Positions 21,138 to 32,652 of a stretch of DNA of 64,000 bases are shown here, piece after piece. The notes below the pieces were generated by a model. The model was not told where the DNA came from, made no database searches, and saw nothing but the letters and a program-made list of their open reading frames with translations. The position numbers were made by a program, and so were the translations under genes. Position 1 is the first letter of the stretch. The number at the start of each line of letters is the position of its first letter. Source of the stretch: Pleodorina starrii (taxonomy: Eukaryota; Chlorophyta; Chlorophyceae; Chlamydomonadales; Volvocaceae); assembly GCA_030267565.1 (NCBI GenBank), contig BRXU01000019.1, forward strand, positions 1,228,501 through 1,292,500. The letters run 5' to 3'.

Positions 21138-23451
21138 CTATGCTAGCACCCTGGTACCGCTGCTTGCTGTGGCGAGTGCGGGGAAGTCTCGGCTGATCGC
21201 TGCGTCCATCAGCTGCTCCGATGTCGCCTCCAGGAGCCCAAACGCCTCCAGGTCGCACATGTGGGCGCGGAACAAGGCCTCGTCCTCGGCCGAGGGGTAG
21301 CCCAGGTCCAGAGACACGTCCTCCCAGCAGGGGCCGATGCGACGGAGGCAACCAGCGCTGCTGTGCGAAGACGAAGAGGAACACGAAGAGGAAGATGGGG
21401 AGCAGCAGCTCGAAGACAAAGCCTCCGACTGCTGCTGCGGCGGCGGCGGTGGCGGCTGCGTGAGGTCCGCAGCGGCGGTGGCAGCGGCAGCGGCGAGGGA
21501 GGTGGTGGTAGAGGAGGAGGCGGCAGCGGGGACGGAGGTGAAGGTGGTGGAGGCAGAGGGGAAGGATGGGGAGGATGGGGAGGAGGCGGAGCTGATGTCG
21601 TACCGGATGACGAAGCTGTCAGGGTAAATCAGCGTCACTGAGAAACTGGCGTCGGGCAATGTCAGTTGAATCCGTTAGCGAGGTGGTTGGCGACTAAGTG
21701 CAAGCGCAAACCGTTATTGCTGCGAAAGCCGTATTTATTGTCTTTGTGAGCATCCTGGATGTGGCTTTACGACGAATACGTCGGAGCTTCGAAAGGGCGG
21801 CTCTAGGGACGCCGCCTGTGTTGTGTCGGAGGGGCCTTATGAGCTGGCCCTGTATCAGTCCGCGAGGGCGCTGTTAGCGTCACCTTGAGGCTTGTCTGCT
21901 TGCAGCTATGCAGGGGTTACCCTACCCCGTAGAGCCCTAGGCTCTCGGGCGTTGTTTGTAGTGTGGTAGAATGTAGTTTTGGCGCCATGCATGGACCTCG
22001 GCCGCCGGCCGGCTCTGCTGCTCATCCTGTAACTAGTCCGTCTGAGCTTTGCCAATGTGGACTCTGGACCTAGCCAAACAGCACGGTCGCCTCGCGGCTC
22101 ATCAACGGCAGCCGTGGCGCTGGGGGACGCCTCAATGCCGCCTCTGCTGCTCGACACTCGTCGCTTCCGCCGCCGTCTTCTGCCTACTTCCTGAGGCCTT
22201 CCGACAGTCAGCGTGCCCATCAGATGCTCCTTCCGTTTAGCTGTATCATGGACGTCACCGCGGCAGTGGGGAGGCGCCCAGCAGCGGACGATCAACGTCA
22301 TCGTCCGCCCTCCTCAGCCTCCCCTGTGCGCCACTGCTTAGTGAGGCGCCTACGTGGCCGAACCGTCCCACCGACGGCCGTTTACCCTGACAAAGCTGCC
22401 GACTGGCGACCAGGTGGGTGAGCGGTAGGAGACGGGGCTGCTGGTGCCTGATGATGAGGGTGATGAGGAAGAGGGAGAGGACGAGGGAGAGGGAGAGGAC
22501 GAGCTGCACACGCAGCTGAAGCTGCAGTCGTAGGAGCTGTACGACTGGACCTCGGTCTCGGAGTCGGTCTCTGAGTCGGAGTCGAAGTCCGAGTCGGAGT
22601 GGGAATCGTCCTCCTCCTCCTTGGGGGAGAATGTGCCCTGTTGTGGTGGCGCGGAGGCAGCGAGGGGCAGGGCAGGGCAGGGCGGGGGGCTGTGTCTTAG
22701 CAAGGGGGAAAGGAGGCAGGCGAGGGGGGAAACCAAAACCCTGCACCGCGACGGCGCAACTTACGTCTGGGCGGCGGGGGCCGCTTTGCGCTCGGAGAAG
22801 GACGGTCGAAGGAACGAAGCGTAGCCGCAGGTACTCACATTCTCCTTCAATATAAGACGCACCCCCAATCCCACGTGCAAATGGTGTTGTTCGGGCGCAG
22901 CAATTAGTAGTTGTGAGGCCGCTAACTTAAACGCGATAAAAACGCCCCGCTGCCCGCTGCGTGTCGCCACCGCCGCATGCTGATGGCCCCTGAGATAAAT
23001 CCCGCCCTGATGACCGATTGGTGTAAGACCGCTCTCTCACCTCCTGGCAGAAGGTCGGGTTGTCGAAGGTGAAATCGGGGCCGTGGGACAGATCGGCGAG
23101 GCGCGGCGAGTAAGCGGGGTTGCTGAAGGTCAGGCTGCTGTCGCTGCGGCTGCTGTCATCGCGGGGCGCCGAAAAAGTCTCCACGGCGAACTGGAGATCG
23201 CCACCGCATAGCCACTCGCTCAGGTACTCGGCGTCTTCCTCGGCCGAGGAAAGCTCGGCGACCTCCGAGGCAGTGTCCGGGTCGCCCGAGGGAGACGCCG
23301 GCTGGGTGGTGGACAAGTATTCCACTATGACGATAATTTCATATCCATCAAGCCAGCTGGAGAGGTACTCGTCGTCCTCCTGCTCGGTTATCTTCATCAA
23401 CCAGCAGTCATCCAAGGACGACGACGCATCAGAGCTGCTGTAAACCTCCAT
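21138..23451 (-). CDS. Possible Ser/Asp-rich acidic protein, several exons
   Basis: The best exon is the first, 23041-23451. It starts MEVYSSSDASSSLDDCW, ends FDNPTFCQE and is followed by a GTGAGA donor, phase 0. Two related motifs repeat in it, DDEYLSSWLDG and EDAEYLSEWLCG. A small exon may lie at 22765-22833. A third segment ending near 22637 (acceptor CAACAG) encodes KEEEDDSHSDSDFDSDSE. The last frame, down to a stop at 21138, is Ser/Ala/Pro-rich and finishes with LFRAHMCDLEAFGLLEATS. Splice phases between the later exons do not close cleanly, so this may be one gene with a wrong internal model or two genes. I do not recognise the family. Predicted features are an acidic, mostly disordered protein with no membrane segment. 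Confidence 0.4.
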
Positions 23452-26400
23452 AGCGGTTTGTAAAGATGTGCAAGCGTAATACTCAGGAATGGAGGTCCCT
23501 GCTTGGCGAGGTGCTCTTTCCCTTTTGAGTATGACAAAGCAGTTTATGTTGGGCTTGCAGAATGCGATTAAGGTTGCAATAAGGTAGCTCAAGTATAAAG
23601 CGTATTTGATATATTACAATATGCACAAAAAACCGGCCCTTTATTGGGGGGAGCCGGCGAGGACGTATGCCGTGCTACTGATGATGACAAGGAGCTGAAG
23701 CAAGTTCGTGACACTGTCAACTTGCAGCTGTATGTGCCAAGAAAATGACATCAATAAATTATTTGCTTCTTTGACTTCCTATTGATAAATTGCGGACGTC
23801 GGGTTTTGCTGTGTGAGCTGAGTTTTGTGTTTGCTTCCTGCGAGTTTAAACCCCATGCATGCTGCCCATTGTGAGGAGGGCAAATAGAATACCTAATACT
23901 ACAAAAGGGCAGTGGGACTCGCACATGGCAATTGAATTCGATGCATGGTTTTCGAGGCATGTTGGCCCGCCCGCTGCCCGCCGTCCCAGCAGGCCGTCCC
24001 CGCCCCCTGAGTGTTCGTTTATGTCAGTGCAATCAAATACTCCCGCCGCGATGGGACGTCGTCTGCCGCACACCGCAATGGAGCCGACGAACAGTTACAT
24101 CAATGTATGTCAAACAAAGTCGCTTCCTGTCGCTTCGATTGACGCCGTTCCGTTTTGCCTTCGCGCGACGGATATCAGCAGTTAGTTCATGTGTGCAGCC
24201 GATCAAACCCCTTCCCCAGCAGCCAGCATGGCCGGTGGATGGATCGAGGCGCGTCCCAGCACCGCATCGATTGCTTTGGTGCCGCGCCTCGAGCAATTCA
24301 TGCGGCATCTTGCATCACCAGATATCCTTCCTTGCATCTCTGGTGCCCCCCAGCCACCAGTAATGCGCGCCAGGCGTCCGTAGATTGGTCGAGCCTGGCG
24401 ACTGAGGCGCATGCATCCCCGCCTAGCTGCTGCTGCTGCTCCATGTCGTCGGGGCCAAACTAAAGACGGTTTAGTACTTCGCACGAGCAGACCTGCGTGC
24501 GGCAATCCTCCGGCAACATCACTTCAGCAATCCATCCGATCCGCGAAAACTGTTGTCTCATTCATCATTCGTCGTTGTGTCCGCAGGTAGATAGCCTACC
24601 TGGTTCTAGCGGCTTGCCATCTTCGCTTGGAAGATTCACAGCGCGAAAACGCGCGCGACTGTCCTCGCGTTCCGTTCCCAATGGATTAGCTACCCGCGTA
24701 TGATGCCGCCTGAAATCAGGGCCTCTGTTGTGATAGCAACGCGAGCAATGTCGCCGAACAGAGGAAAACCTTTAGCTGGGCGGCCTATGAGCTCCCATTC
24801 CGTCAACGATGATGACACGGCCGCCAGCAGGGTGGCGCCATATGCATGTACAAGTGGCTCTAGGTATGTAGGGGTATCTGTACGGCATGATTCCGCCCAG
24901 CTGGCACGACCTGCCCTGGAGCCATCACTGAATCCTGCAAAGTGTGACGGCAGGCCTCGAAGCTCCAGGCATGTGAGATGGCAAAAAACACGATTTAACC
25001 AATCACACAGAAAAAGAAACAGGCCCTGAGCCTATCCGCGTCGTGTGTTAACTGTCTGGCAACCAGTCAACGGTCGATACAACTGCCAACCGCATCGGCT
25101 ACCTGCTGCACCGAGCGTGATACTGCACGCATCACCGCTATACGGTACTCCCGGCCCCAAACACACACGAACACGTGCACACAGATCCGCGCGTTGATTG
25201 TCACTACTGCCGTGCATCCAGCCGTCCTTGACACTTCGTTCATTTGCTGCTAGCTAGCTATGGGTAGAGCGAACGAGGTAACTATAGACCAGGGGCCACC
25301 CTCCGCTGATCCGAGGTCGCACTACTGACGAACGCGCAGCTGCCTCCCTTCCTGATGGAGCATTGCCCAGCTCCCCGGCACGGCAGCAGGGGCAGCCACA
25401 CCTCACTCCAAATTGCCATTCCGCCAATGCAGCGCGCCTGCACTTCGTTGGCGGCATCGCAACTTTGCCTTGAAGTTCCACGCAACCGGGAATTACTCCG
25501 CTCTTTTGTTGCGGGGCTGGAATGGAGATCACGAGTCGAGAGTTGGGTCGGCATGGCGGACAGCGCCGGAACCGTGTGTACTGTGTGGTGCTGTGGTCCT
25601 TGCCTCCCCGCTCCCCCTTCCCCCTCCGCGGTATCGATTTCATTACATTCCCCCTCCCCCCACGGTAAGTCCTCTCGGAAGGCTGCCGCAACAGGCAACA
25701 CCCGCCCGCCCGCCCTCCACCAATCCTCCCAGCTCCCTCTCCTTCGTCCCATTTTCGCTCCTCCCCGGGAGGAGGCATGGCCCCCTGCCTGTGTATTTCG
25801 GTACGGCAGCCTCACCCGCCTCACCCCCAGCCCTCACCCGCCTCGCGATCGCCGGCCCCGTGCCAGCTCCCTTTCGTTGCTTGCCCCCAGCTCATCCCCA
25901 TCCACCCCCCAGCCAGGTAACTGCGTTGCGTTCTTATTACCCCCCACGCCCCCAGCCACTCCCACCCGAAGCATGCACAGCGACCCGCTTCACGCTTACC
26001 ACCGTACTTGGCCCAGTTGCCGCCCCGGATGTGCTGACAAGGACGGTGGGAGTACGGAGAGGGCGCGCGGAGGGATGGACGTAGCTGCGTCGTCCCTCTC
26101 GCTGTCATGGATCGGCGAAATCTACCTATCGGGTGCACATGAATGTGTGCATGCATGCATATTGTATCCATCCGATGTGGTGGCGGCAGTTTCGCATGTC
26201 GCCTGGTCCGGACCTGCAAATGCCAGCCGGGCGAGCCCTGCCCCCGTCCCCCGGTGCGGAGCCTTCTTTACTCCTCCCGGCCACTCGCTGCCGACGACCC
26301 CTTGGCGCCATGCGTGGAGTGCCCAGGGCACCGGGCCTGGTGCCGTACCGTACTCCACTCAACATGCCGCCTTGCCCAGCCAGCCTAGCTCGCTCCGGCG

Positions 26401-27287
26401 CACGCACGCGCCCGTCCGGCGCAGGTGTCCCTACTTCAAACGTCTCCTGTCAGGACGTACCGGTAACCATCCGTCGATGCCGGTGGGGGTGGGTGCCGCA
26501 CCCGATCGAGCGGGTCAGTCACCACCCGCGTAATACAGCTACCGTACGTCGTCAAGCTCCTCTTCGGCGCGCGAGCGACATACACCCGTCAGCGCTGCAG
26601 GACGCCCGATGCGAATCCCCCTTGATTACTCCGCCGCAGCGGATGCCACGCGGCGGTCGCCTGAGAGTACACGGTTAGGCCAGCGCCGTGCGTCCCGCAG
26701 TGCCCGCCATGGAGAGGCGGCGTCCCGCCTTCACAGACCCACACGGCACCACCCCTGCCGTGAACGCCCCCGGTACCTGGCTCCACCCAACCCCAGCCCA
26801 GCCCACGGGTGCTGGTCCCAGCAACCCCCCTCCCCCGTGCACCGAGAGCCTCTGCCAACCACCGGGATCCGCCCGCCCGCCCACACAGCTGCCACATGGC
26901 CCGACCGGACCGCCCGCCATCCCGCGAATGAAGCGCCCGCACTGGGATCCTACCTCACTCGCGGCGACGTTGTGAACCGCCGACAAATCGCAAAACGATT
27001 TGTGCATCGAGGTGAATTCACAAAGCCATCCATTACCAAGCCGGGGCTTCCGTCGTTCATCACCACCACCACCACCACCACCACCACCACCGCCATGCGC
27101 GCGCGGGACAGAGAATCAAAGCCGCACAACACACGCACTGCATCCCCTTTTTCACGCGCGCAAATGAGAGAGAGACAGAGGGAGACCCTCTTCCCCTCCC
27201 CTCCCCTCTCCTCCCCTCCCAAGAAAACACGCACGCACGCACCATTCCAGCTCCCGACGCGCCCTCCGCGCGCGCGGCCCCCCGCCC
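23452..27287. other. Long intergenic region, low complexity
   Basis: Nearly 4 kb without a supported gene. It contains C/T-rich tracts (for example 25600-25960 and 27180-27230), a (CAC)n run at about 27060-27090 and many CA/CG words. A 392-codon open frame (25355-26533) exists but is Pro/Ser/Arg-rich and lacks any family similarity. The left end is the promoter side of the Ser/Asp-rich gene and the right end is the 3' side of the KDEL-protein gene. Confidence 0.5.
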
Positions 27288-30200
27288 TCACAGCTCGTCC
27301 TTGCCGCCACCCTCCAGCCCTTCCCCGCCCGCCTCCCACCTCTCCTCCTCCCCACCCTCACCCTCCTCCACCTCCTCCCCTCCCTCTCCCTTCCCCTGCC
27401 CTCCCTCCCACCGCCTCTCCTCCTCCGCACTCGGCACCCAGCTATCCCAGGGGTGCGGCGGCAGGTCGGGCGGCAGCTCCCCCAGGTCCACTCGCGCGGC
27501 GCAGACGCGGCCGTAGGTCTCCATTCGGTACCACAGCGACCGATTGGCGAGGCGCAGGCACTTGAGCTCGATGAAGGGATGGGCGGCGTAGTCGAAGGAG
27601 GCGCGGTCAAAGGTGACGTTGAGTTCCAGCAGCTCGTAGGCGGAGGGGTGCGAGCGGAGACGCTCCAGAACCGACTTGGCGTGCACGCAGGCACCGCCGA
27701 AGGAGGAGGCCTGGTACATGAGGGTGTCGTCCCACACGCCGCCGGACAGGGCGCACTGCTGCGCGCTGGGGGCGTGGTTGACCAGGCAGCGGCCGTGCAC
27801 GTAGTGAACCTGGACAGGTGGGCAGGCGGGGGGCGGGGCAATTAAAACGGCCCGGGACGAGGGAACGCAACGCAGGGGGCGGGGCCGGGGGCCGGGGGCG
27901 CAGGGTGTCAGGTGGACATATGGATCCGGGGATTAAAAGATGGGCGACCCAATTTGGGCCAACGGACTATTTGGGGAAGGCGGAGCTGGGTCTCATGTGT
28001 ACATTTGGGCGCAGGGCGCGGCGGAGAGACGGGAGCCGGAGGGAAGGGAGGGGAGTCGCCACACAAACGCCCACCCAACACACGCACGCCCCCTCCCCCC
28101 ACACGCACCTTCCATCCCGCCGCCCGCAGCGCCTGCGCCATGATTCCGTCGTTGGCCCCGTGTGTTCCACCCGGGTCCACCAGTCCGAAGCGCCGCTCCT
28201 CCGCCAGCAGTCGGTCCAGGCGGTAGGCGTTGGCCGCCAGGTCGGTCTGACAGAAGCGCATCTCGTTCTCCTTGCAGGGGGGAGCGCCCTCCGCCTCCTC
28301 GAATCTCTCGCAGGGAAGCGCTGCGGCGCGGGTTGGGGGAGATTGGGAGGGGGAGGGAAGGAGGGTAAAAGAAAACGGCCCGGGATGAGAGAACGCAACG
28401 CAGTTATGGAGGGAGGGAGAGGGGGAGGGTGGTAAGCGGTGAGATCATCTGCTGCGTGGCGCGGGTGGGGCGGGAAGTGCGCGTGAGTGCGAGGGGTTGG
28501 GGGTGGGGAATGGGCATCAAGTTCGAGTTGCGGAGGGATGCGAGGAACGAGGAGCAGCCACCCAGCCAGCCAGCCAGCCACCCACCCGTGGGCCGCTGGT
28601 ATCGGCTGTAAAAGTCGATCGCTACGGCGTCCACTCCGGGCGGCGCCGCAAACACGGTCTCCACAAAGGTGCGGTCATAGGTGTTGTCGCCGTTGGTCAC
28701 CACCACCCAGCGGGAGCGAGAGGGGCAGGCTGCGGAGGGGCGAGAGGGAAGGGGAGGAGAGGTTCGAGGGTTGCGGGTGGAACGCGTCATTGGTAATGGG
28801 TTGAGGGTGAAATGCGTGATTGGTAATGTGTTGCAGCGGCCGTTGAGACTCCCCCGCCCCCTCCCATCCGGGCGTGTGTACGTGTGTGCATGTATGTGTG
28901 CATGTGTGTGGTGCTGTCCGCGGACGTGTGAGTGGCGGCGCGCCCCCCCGGACTGTTACCGTTAGTCAGTTATCCGTTGGGGCTACACCCCTGCACTGCA
29001 TGCCTGCCCAGGCTGCCGGATCCCCCCTTCATCGGAACACGACCCACTGGCCCCTGCCACGGCCGACTCGGTGACTTTGCTGCCGCTCTCTTTCCTGCCC
29101 CGCCCATGCGCCCATGCGCTTGTGGGCTCGGGGCCGGGTGGCGGGAATGCCCGCCTGTGTGGACCACACAGTCCGGGACACAGCCCCTCCGGGGGTTGCT
29201 TGCCCCGTGATGCTCCGATGCCGCCCCAGATGAATGTGTGTGCCGCCCAAGACAAATGCCCGCTGGCCGCTCGTCCTGGTCGAGTTTGGGAGCGGAGGGC
29301 CGCGGCGATCGCCCGCAGGGACCCCCCCCCCCAGCCCCGCGCACCCCCCCCTCCCTCCCCGGTCCGGTATCATTTTTTACCTCCCCGGTCCCGCGGCCAC
29401 CCCTGCGGCCACTCAGGCGGCCAACCCCCTGCATGTCCGCAGCACCGTGCTCCGGCGGTAGCGCGTTTGCTCCGCCCCGTTTGCCCGCCCGCTTCACAAC
29501 CACAACCGCAGACCCCCCCACCGCCGCCCCCCAAGCCGCCTGCCCAGTCCTCGATCCACCAACCCAGTAACCTGTCCACTCACCCAGCCACTGACCCACA
29601 CGCCCCGCTTGCTTTCCCCAGCTCACCCCGTATGGCCATGTCCGTCAGGTTGTATAGTTTGTTGTGGTAGCCGGGCACCCAGGTGCCGCTTTCCTTGGGA
29701 TTGTACTTAAAGTTAATCTGAAAGCAGCCCCCGCAGCAGCAGCAGCAGGGGAAGGACGCAGAAAGGGGAGCGCGACGGTCCAGTTACAGCTTACAGGGCA
29801 GATCCGACCAGGCCCCCAGCCGCAGGCGCATAATACACCGCTGGCTGGCCCCCAGGGGGCGAACGCAGCAGAAGGGACCGGTGGGCAAAGCGCAAGAGCG
29901 CTGCTGCGGGCCCCCGCAGCCCACATCCCCACGCGGCCCGCCACAGCCGCCGCGGCCCTCCGCCAGACGTGCCCTGACGCCGCCCTGCCCTATCCCGAGC
30001 CCCAGCGAGGCTGGCTTGGCAGCGGGAGTTTGAACGGGCCGCAATGACATGCGCATCGGGTGTTGGGGCCCCTGGGTAATGAAGAAGGACCGCAGCGGGA
30101 TGTCCCTGGGTTGGGTGTGCATGCGCACACAGTTGGTGCGCACACTCCTCAGGGAGGGGAGAGGGGAGGGGAGGAGAGGAGAGGAGAGGGGAGGAGAGGG

Positions 30201-31603
30201 GAGGGAAGACATGTCCGCTTCGCTGGGCCGCGGGGGCCGCACCCACGCCGCCCTGGCTCCTCCCCATCCGACTCGCAAACCCGCGTGCTCCCCTCCAGAT
30301 TGCCGCTGCGCAATCGGCGGTGCATCGGCTCCGCGAGTCCCTCCCCCACCAGCCGCCCGCGGCGCGGCAGCGGCTAGCCACCACGCCGAGTTGGGAGCCC
30401 CGGGCCCCACCCCGCAACACGGGTTGGATAGGGCAGGATGCGGCGCTTTCCACGCCGCAAGAGGACAACCGAGGCGGGCCCCAACAGCACATGTGGTAGC
30501 GGGCCCCTTCGTGGCCGGCGGTTGCTCCACTCCCTCCCTCCGTAATCCGGCACCGCTGCGTATCGCAGCCGCCTCCGCCCACCCGTTCGCTAGCGGGGTC
30601 GCCTCCGTCCCTCCGCTGCGGTATCTGGCTGTTTATTTATCACCCCACCCCCCTCCGCTCACCCCAACCCCCCTCTGCTCCGCTCACCCCAACCCCCCTC
30701 TGCTCCGCTCACCCCAACCCCAACCCCCTCTGCTCCGCTCACCCACTCCGCGTGGACCCAGATCCGCGAGTCGTTCACTTCGCGGACGATGCGGCGCAGC
30801 TCCGGAAAGGGCCGGTTGTCCATCACGATGAGAAGGGCCTCCCACCTGGGGGCGAGAGGAGCGGCGGCGGCGGCGGCAGCAGCGGATAACGGAAGGGTGA
30901 GGGGGCGGCGGCGATAGGGGGCGGTGCAGGAGGCGGGCAAAGGGGTGAGGTCGGGGCTCCCCCTTTTGGAGGGAGAAGGCCAGGAAGGGGGCGGGCCTCG
31001 AGGGAGGGAGGGAGGGAGGGAGGGGGCCTCGTTGACTGGCGCAGAGCCAAGGTGGAAGTCTCAGTGCGTGGCAAGACGCCGACCGGGGACGCGGGGAAGC
31101 GTGCATTCCGGGGCTGAGGTGCGTGCGCGTTGGGGGGAGGGGGACAGAGCCGTAATTTCCACGCGCGAACAGGGGCGCAGAAAGTGGGTGCACAGATGTG
31201 TCAAATCGCAGCCGGCCGATGCAACCCGATTCAATACAGGTAACCCCCATGCGGGGCGTGGCCCATGCCCGGAACCAGCTTAAATTTCGACTTTGAAACC
31301 GATATGCTGTATCGAGACAAGTGCCTGGCCACAGCTGGCTGCGCGACCCTTCGCTAGTTCACTCGACGGCACGTACCTGTCGACGGTTTGGTTTCGCAGC
31401 GAGCCTAGAATGCGTCTGAGAGACTTGTCCCCCCAAGTATCACCATGACCCCAGTACGTCCGGATAATAAAGCAGATTATGCTTTCGTCCTGGCCGTAGT
31501 CCACGTCCGTGCCGATCACCGCGCGCCCGAAGCCAGGGCAGCCGGCAAGCACAGCCAAAGTGATCGTTATGAGGGTCAAGGACCCCAAACAGCGTTGAAC
31601 CAT
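27288..31603 (-). CDS. ER-luminal glycosyltransferase-like protein with KDEL tail
   Basis: Six exons (31377-31603, 30743-30845, 29627-29717, 28586-28729, 28109-28320, 27288-27809) join in phase to 432 residues. Residues 1-28 form a signal peptide (MVQRCLGSL...LAVLAG). The body has the layout of a GT-A nucleotide-sugar fold: IICFIIRTYW, then WEALLIVMDNRPFPEL, then RWVVVTNGDNTYDRTF (a possible acidic metal motif), then GANDGIMAQALRAAGWKVHYVHGRC. Five N-x-S/T sequons and several Cys pairs fit a secreted fold. After a Glu/Gly-rich linker the protein ends exactly in KDEL and a TGA at 27288-27290, the ER retrieval signal. It therefore probably modifies glycans or proteins in the ER lumen. The donor sugar and acceptor cannot be told. 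Family assignment rests on pattern only; the exon chain is well supported by phase and splice sites. Confidence 0.8.
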
Positions 31604-32652
31604 TGGATAGCTGAGCTACAGCTGAACTGCGACTATTCCAGCTCGCTTTCCTATCTCCTCCGCTGGCCCTGAGCCAGCTCACTAGGCCCTAATAAGCATG
31701 ATGAGCCGGACTATGCCATAGGGTGGACGTTGGATGTACAGAGCTGTGGCACTTGAAGGAGTGTGACTTTTGTGCGCTACCGTTTCGGCAGGATCCAGGC
31801 AGCCTTGGTTTACACTCATTGACTGCTTGAAGCTTAATATAAAAAAGTTTTAAGTAATTTTGTCTCTCACATGGTAATGCATAGCCCGAGTCAATGCTGA
31901 ACGACAGACATGCTGTAGAGCTAACCGAATTGCAAACCGTAGTCAGACGTTTTGTCACAGTCAGTGACCATCAATGCTGCGCTCACAGCTCTGTGTAACT
32001 ATCGGTGCTCCATCTAAACAGATAAAATAACGTTCCAAGTGTGTCTTACGTTTGTCGGCAAGGTGTAATACTCAGCGCCACAAACCTTGATTGTTTTCGG
32101 TCTGGACAAGTATGCAATGGCCGAAACAAAGCTGAGAATCATCGTTACGCAATCTTAGTTGCGCGTGAAGGTTGGTTTGTTGCGAACGACCCCTGACGAG
32201 TCGCCCATTTGAAACAATTGAAAGCCTCCGTTGTGACTTTAAAGTGAACGTTAGGGCTCTATGAATGTGCTCGATGATTGTTTGCGTTACTTTGCAGGAA
32301 GTCACGTCAGCCCAATAGAACTTTCACTTTGGGACGGCGCCTGCGCGCCAAGTTCTAACATCTCAGCGCTCCCACACACCTTTCCCTTAAGTTATCATAA
32401 TCAGTGAATGCCACCTTTACGCAATGCCTTTGGACCCACGCTGCCCTAAAGAAAGCTCCACGACTTTGTCGTGCCGTACACCGTGACCACGCCTTTGCCT
32501 GAAGTCCACGACCCACGCCACTGAACTTAAACAGTTCCTGAACTCTCCGATTATTTAGTTTGAGCCATACTTGTTCGAGCCATACGTCACGGCAAGACCC
32601 TAGGTGGCTGTCGGCGCGTACAAACTCTTTGCCGACAACTTGCTCAACTATC
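31604..32652. promoter_or_regulatory. Shared upstream region of KDEL-protein gene and GMP synthase
   Basis: About 1.05 kb between two divergent start codons. AT content is clearly higher than in the coding regions, notably 31820-32300. No gene and no clear TATA box were identified. Confidence 0.45.

Noticed and set aside
25355..26533. 392-codon plus-strand open frame, the longest apart from the LINE frame
   Set aside because: Pro/Ser/Arg-rich composition expected of GC-rich non-coding DNA, overlapping open frames on the other strand, no family similarity and no splice signals.
26609..27565. 318-codon plus-strand frame
   Set aside because: It overlaps antisense the last exon of the KDEL-protein gene, whose phase-consistent exon chain explains this DNA better.
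28970..30582. Several 200-260 codon frames on both strands
   Set aside because: They lie in introns of the KDEL-protein gene and are G/C-biased low-complexity text.
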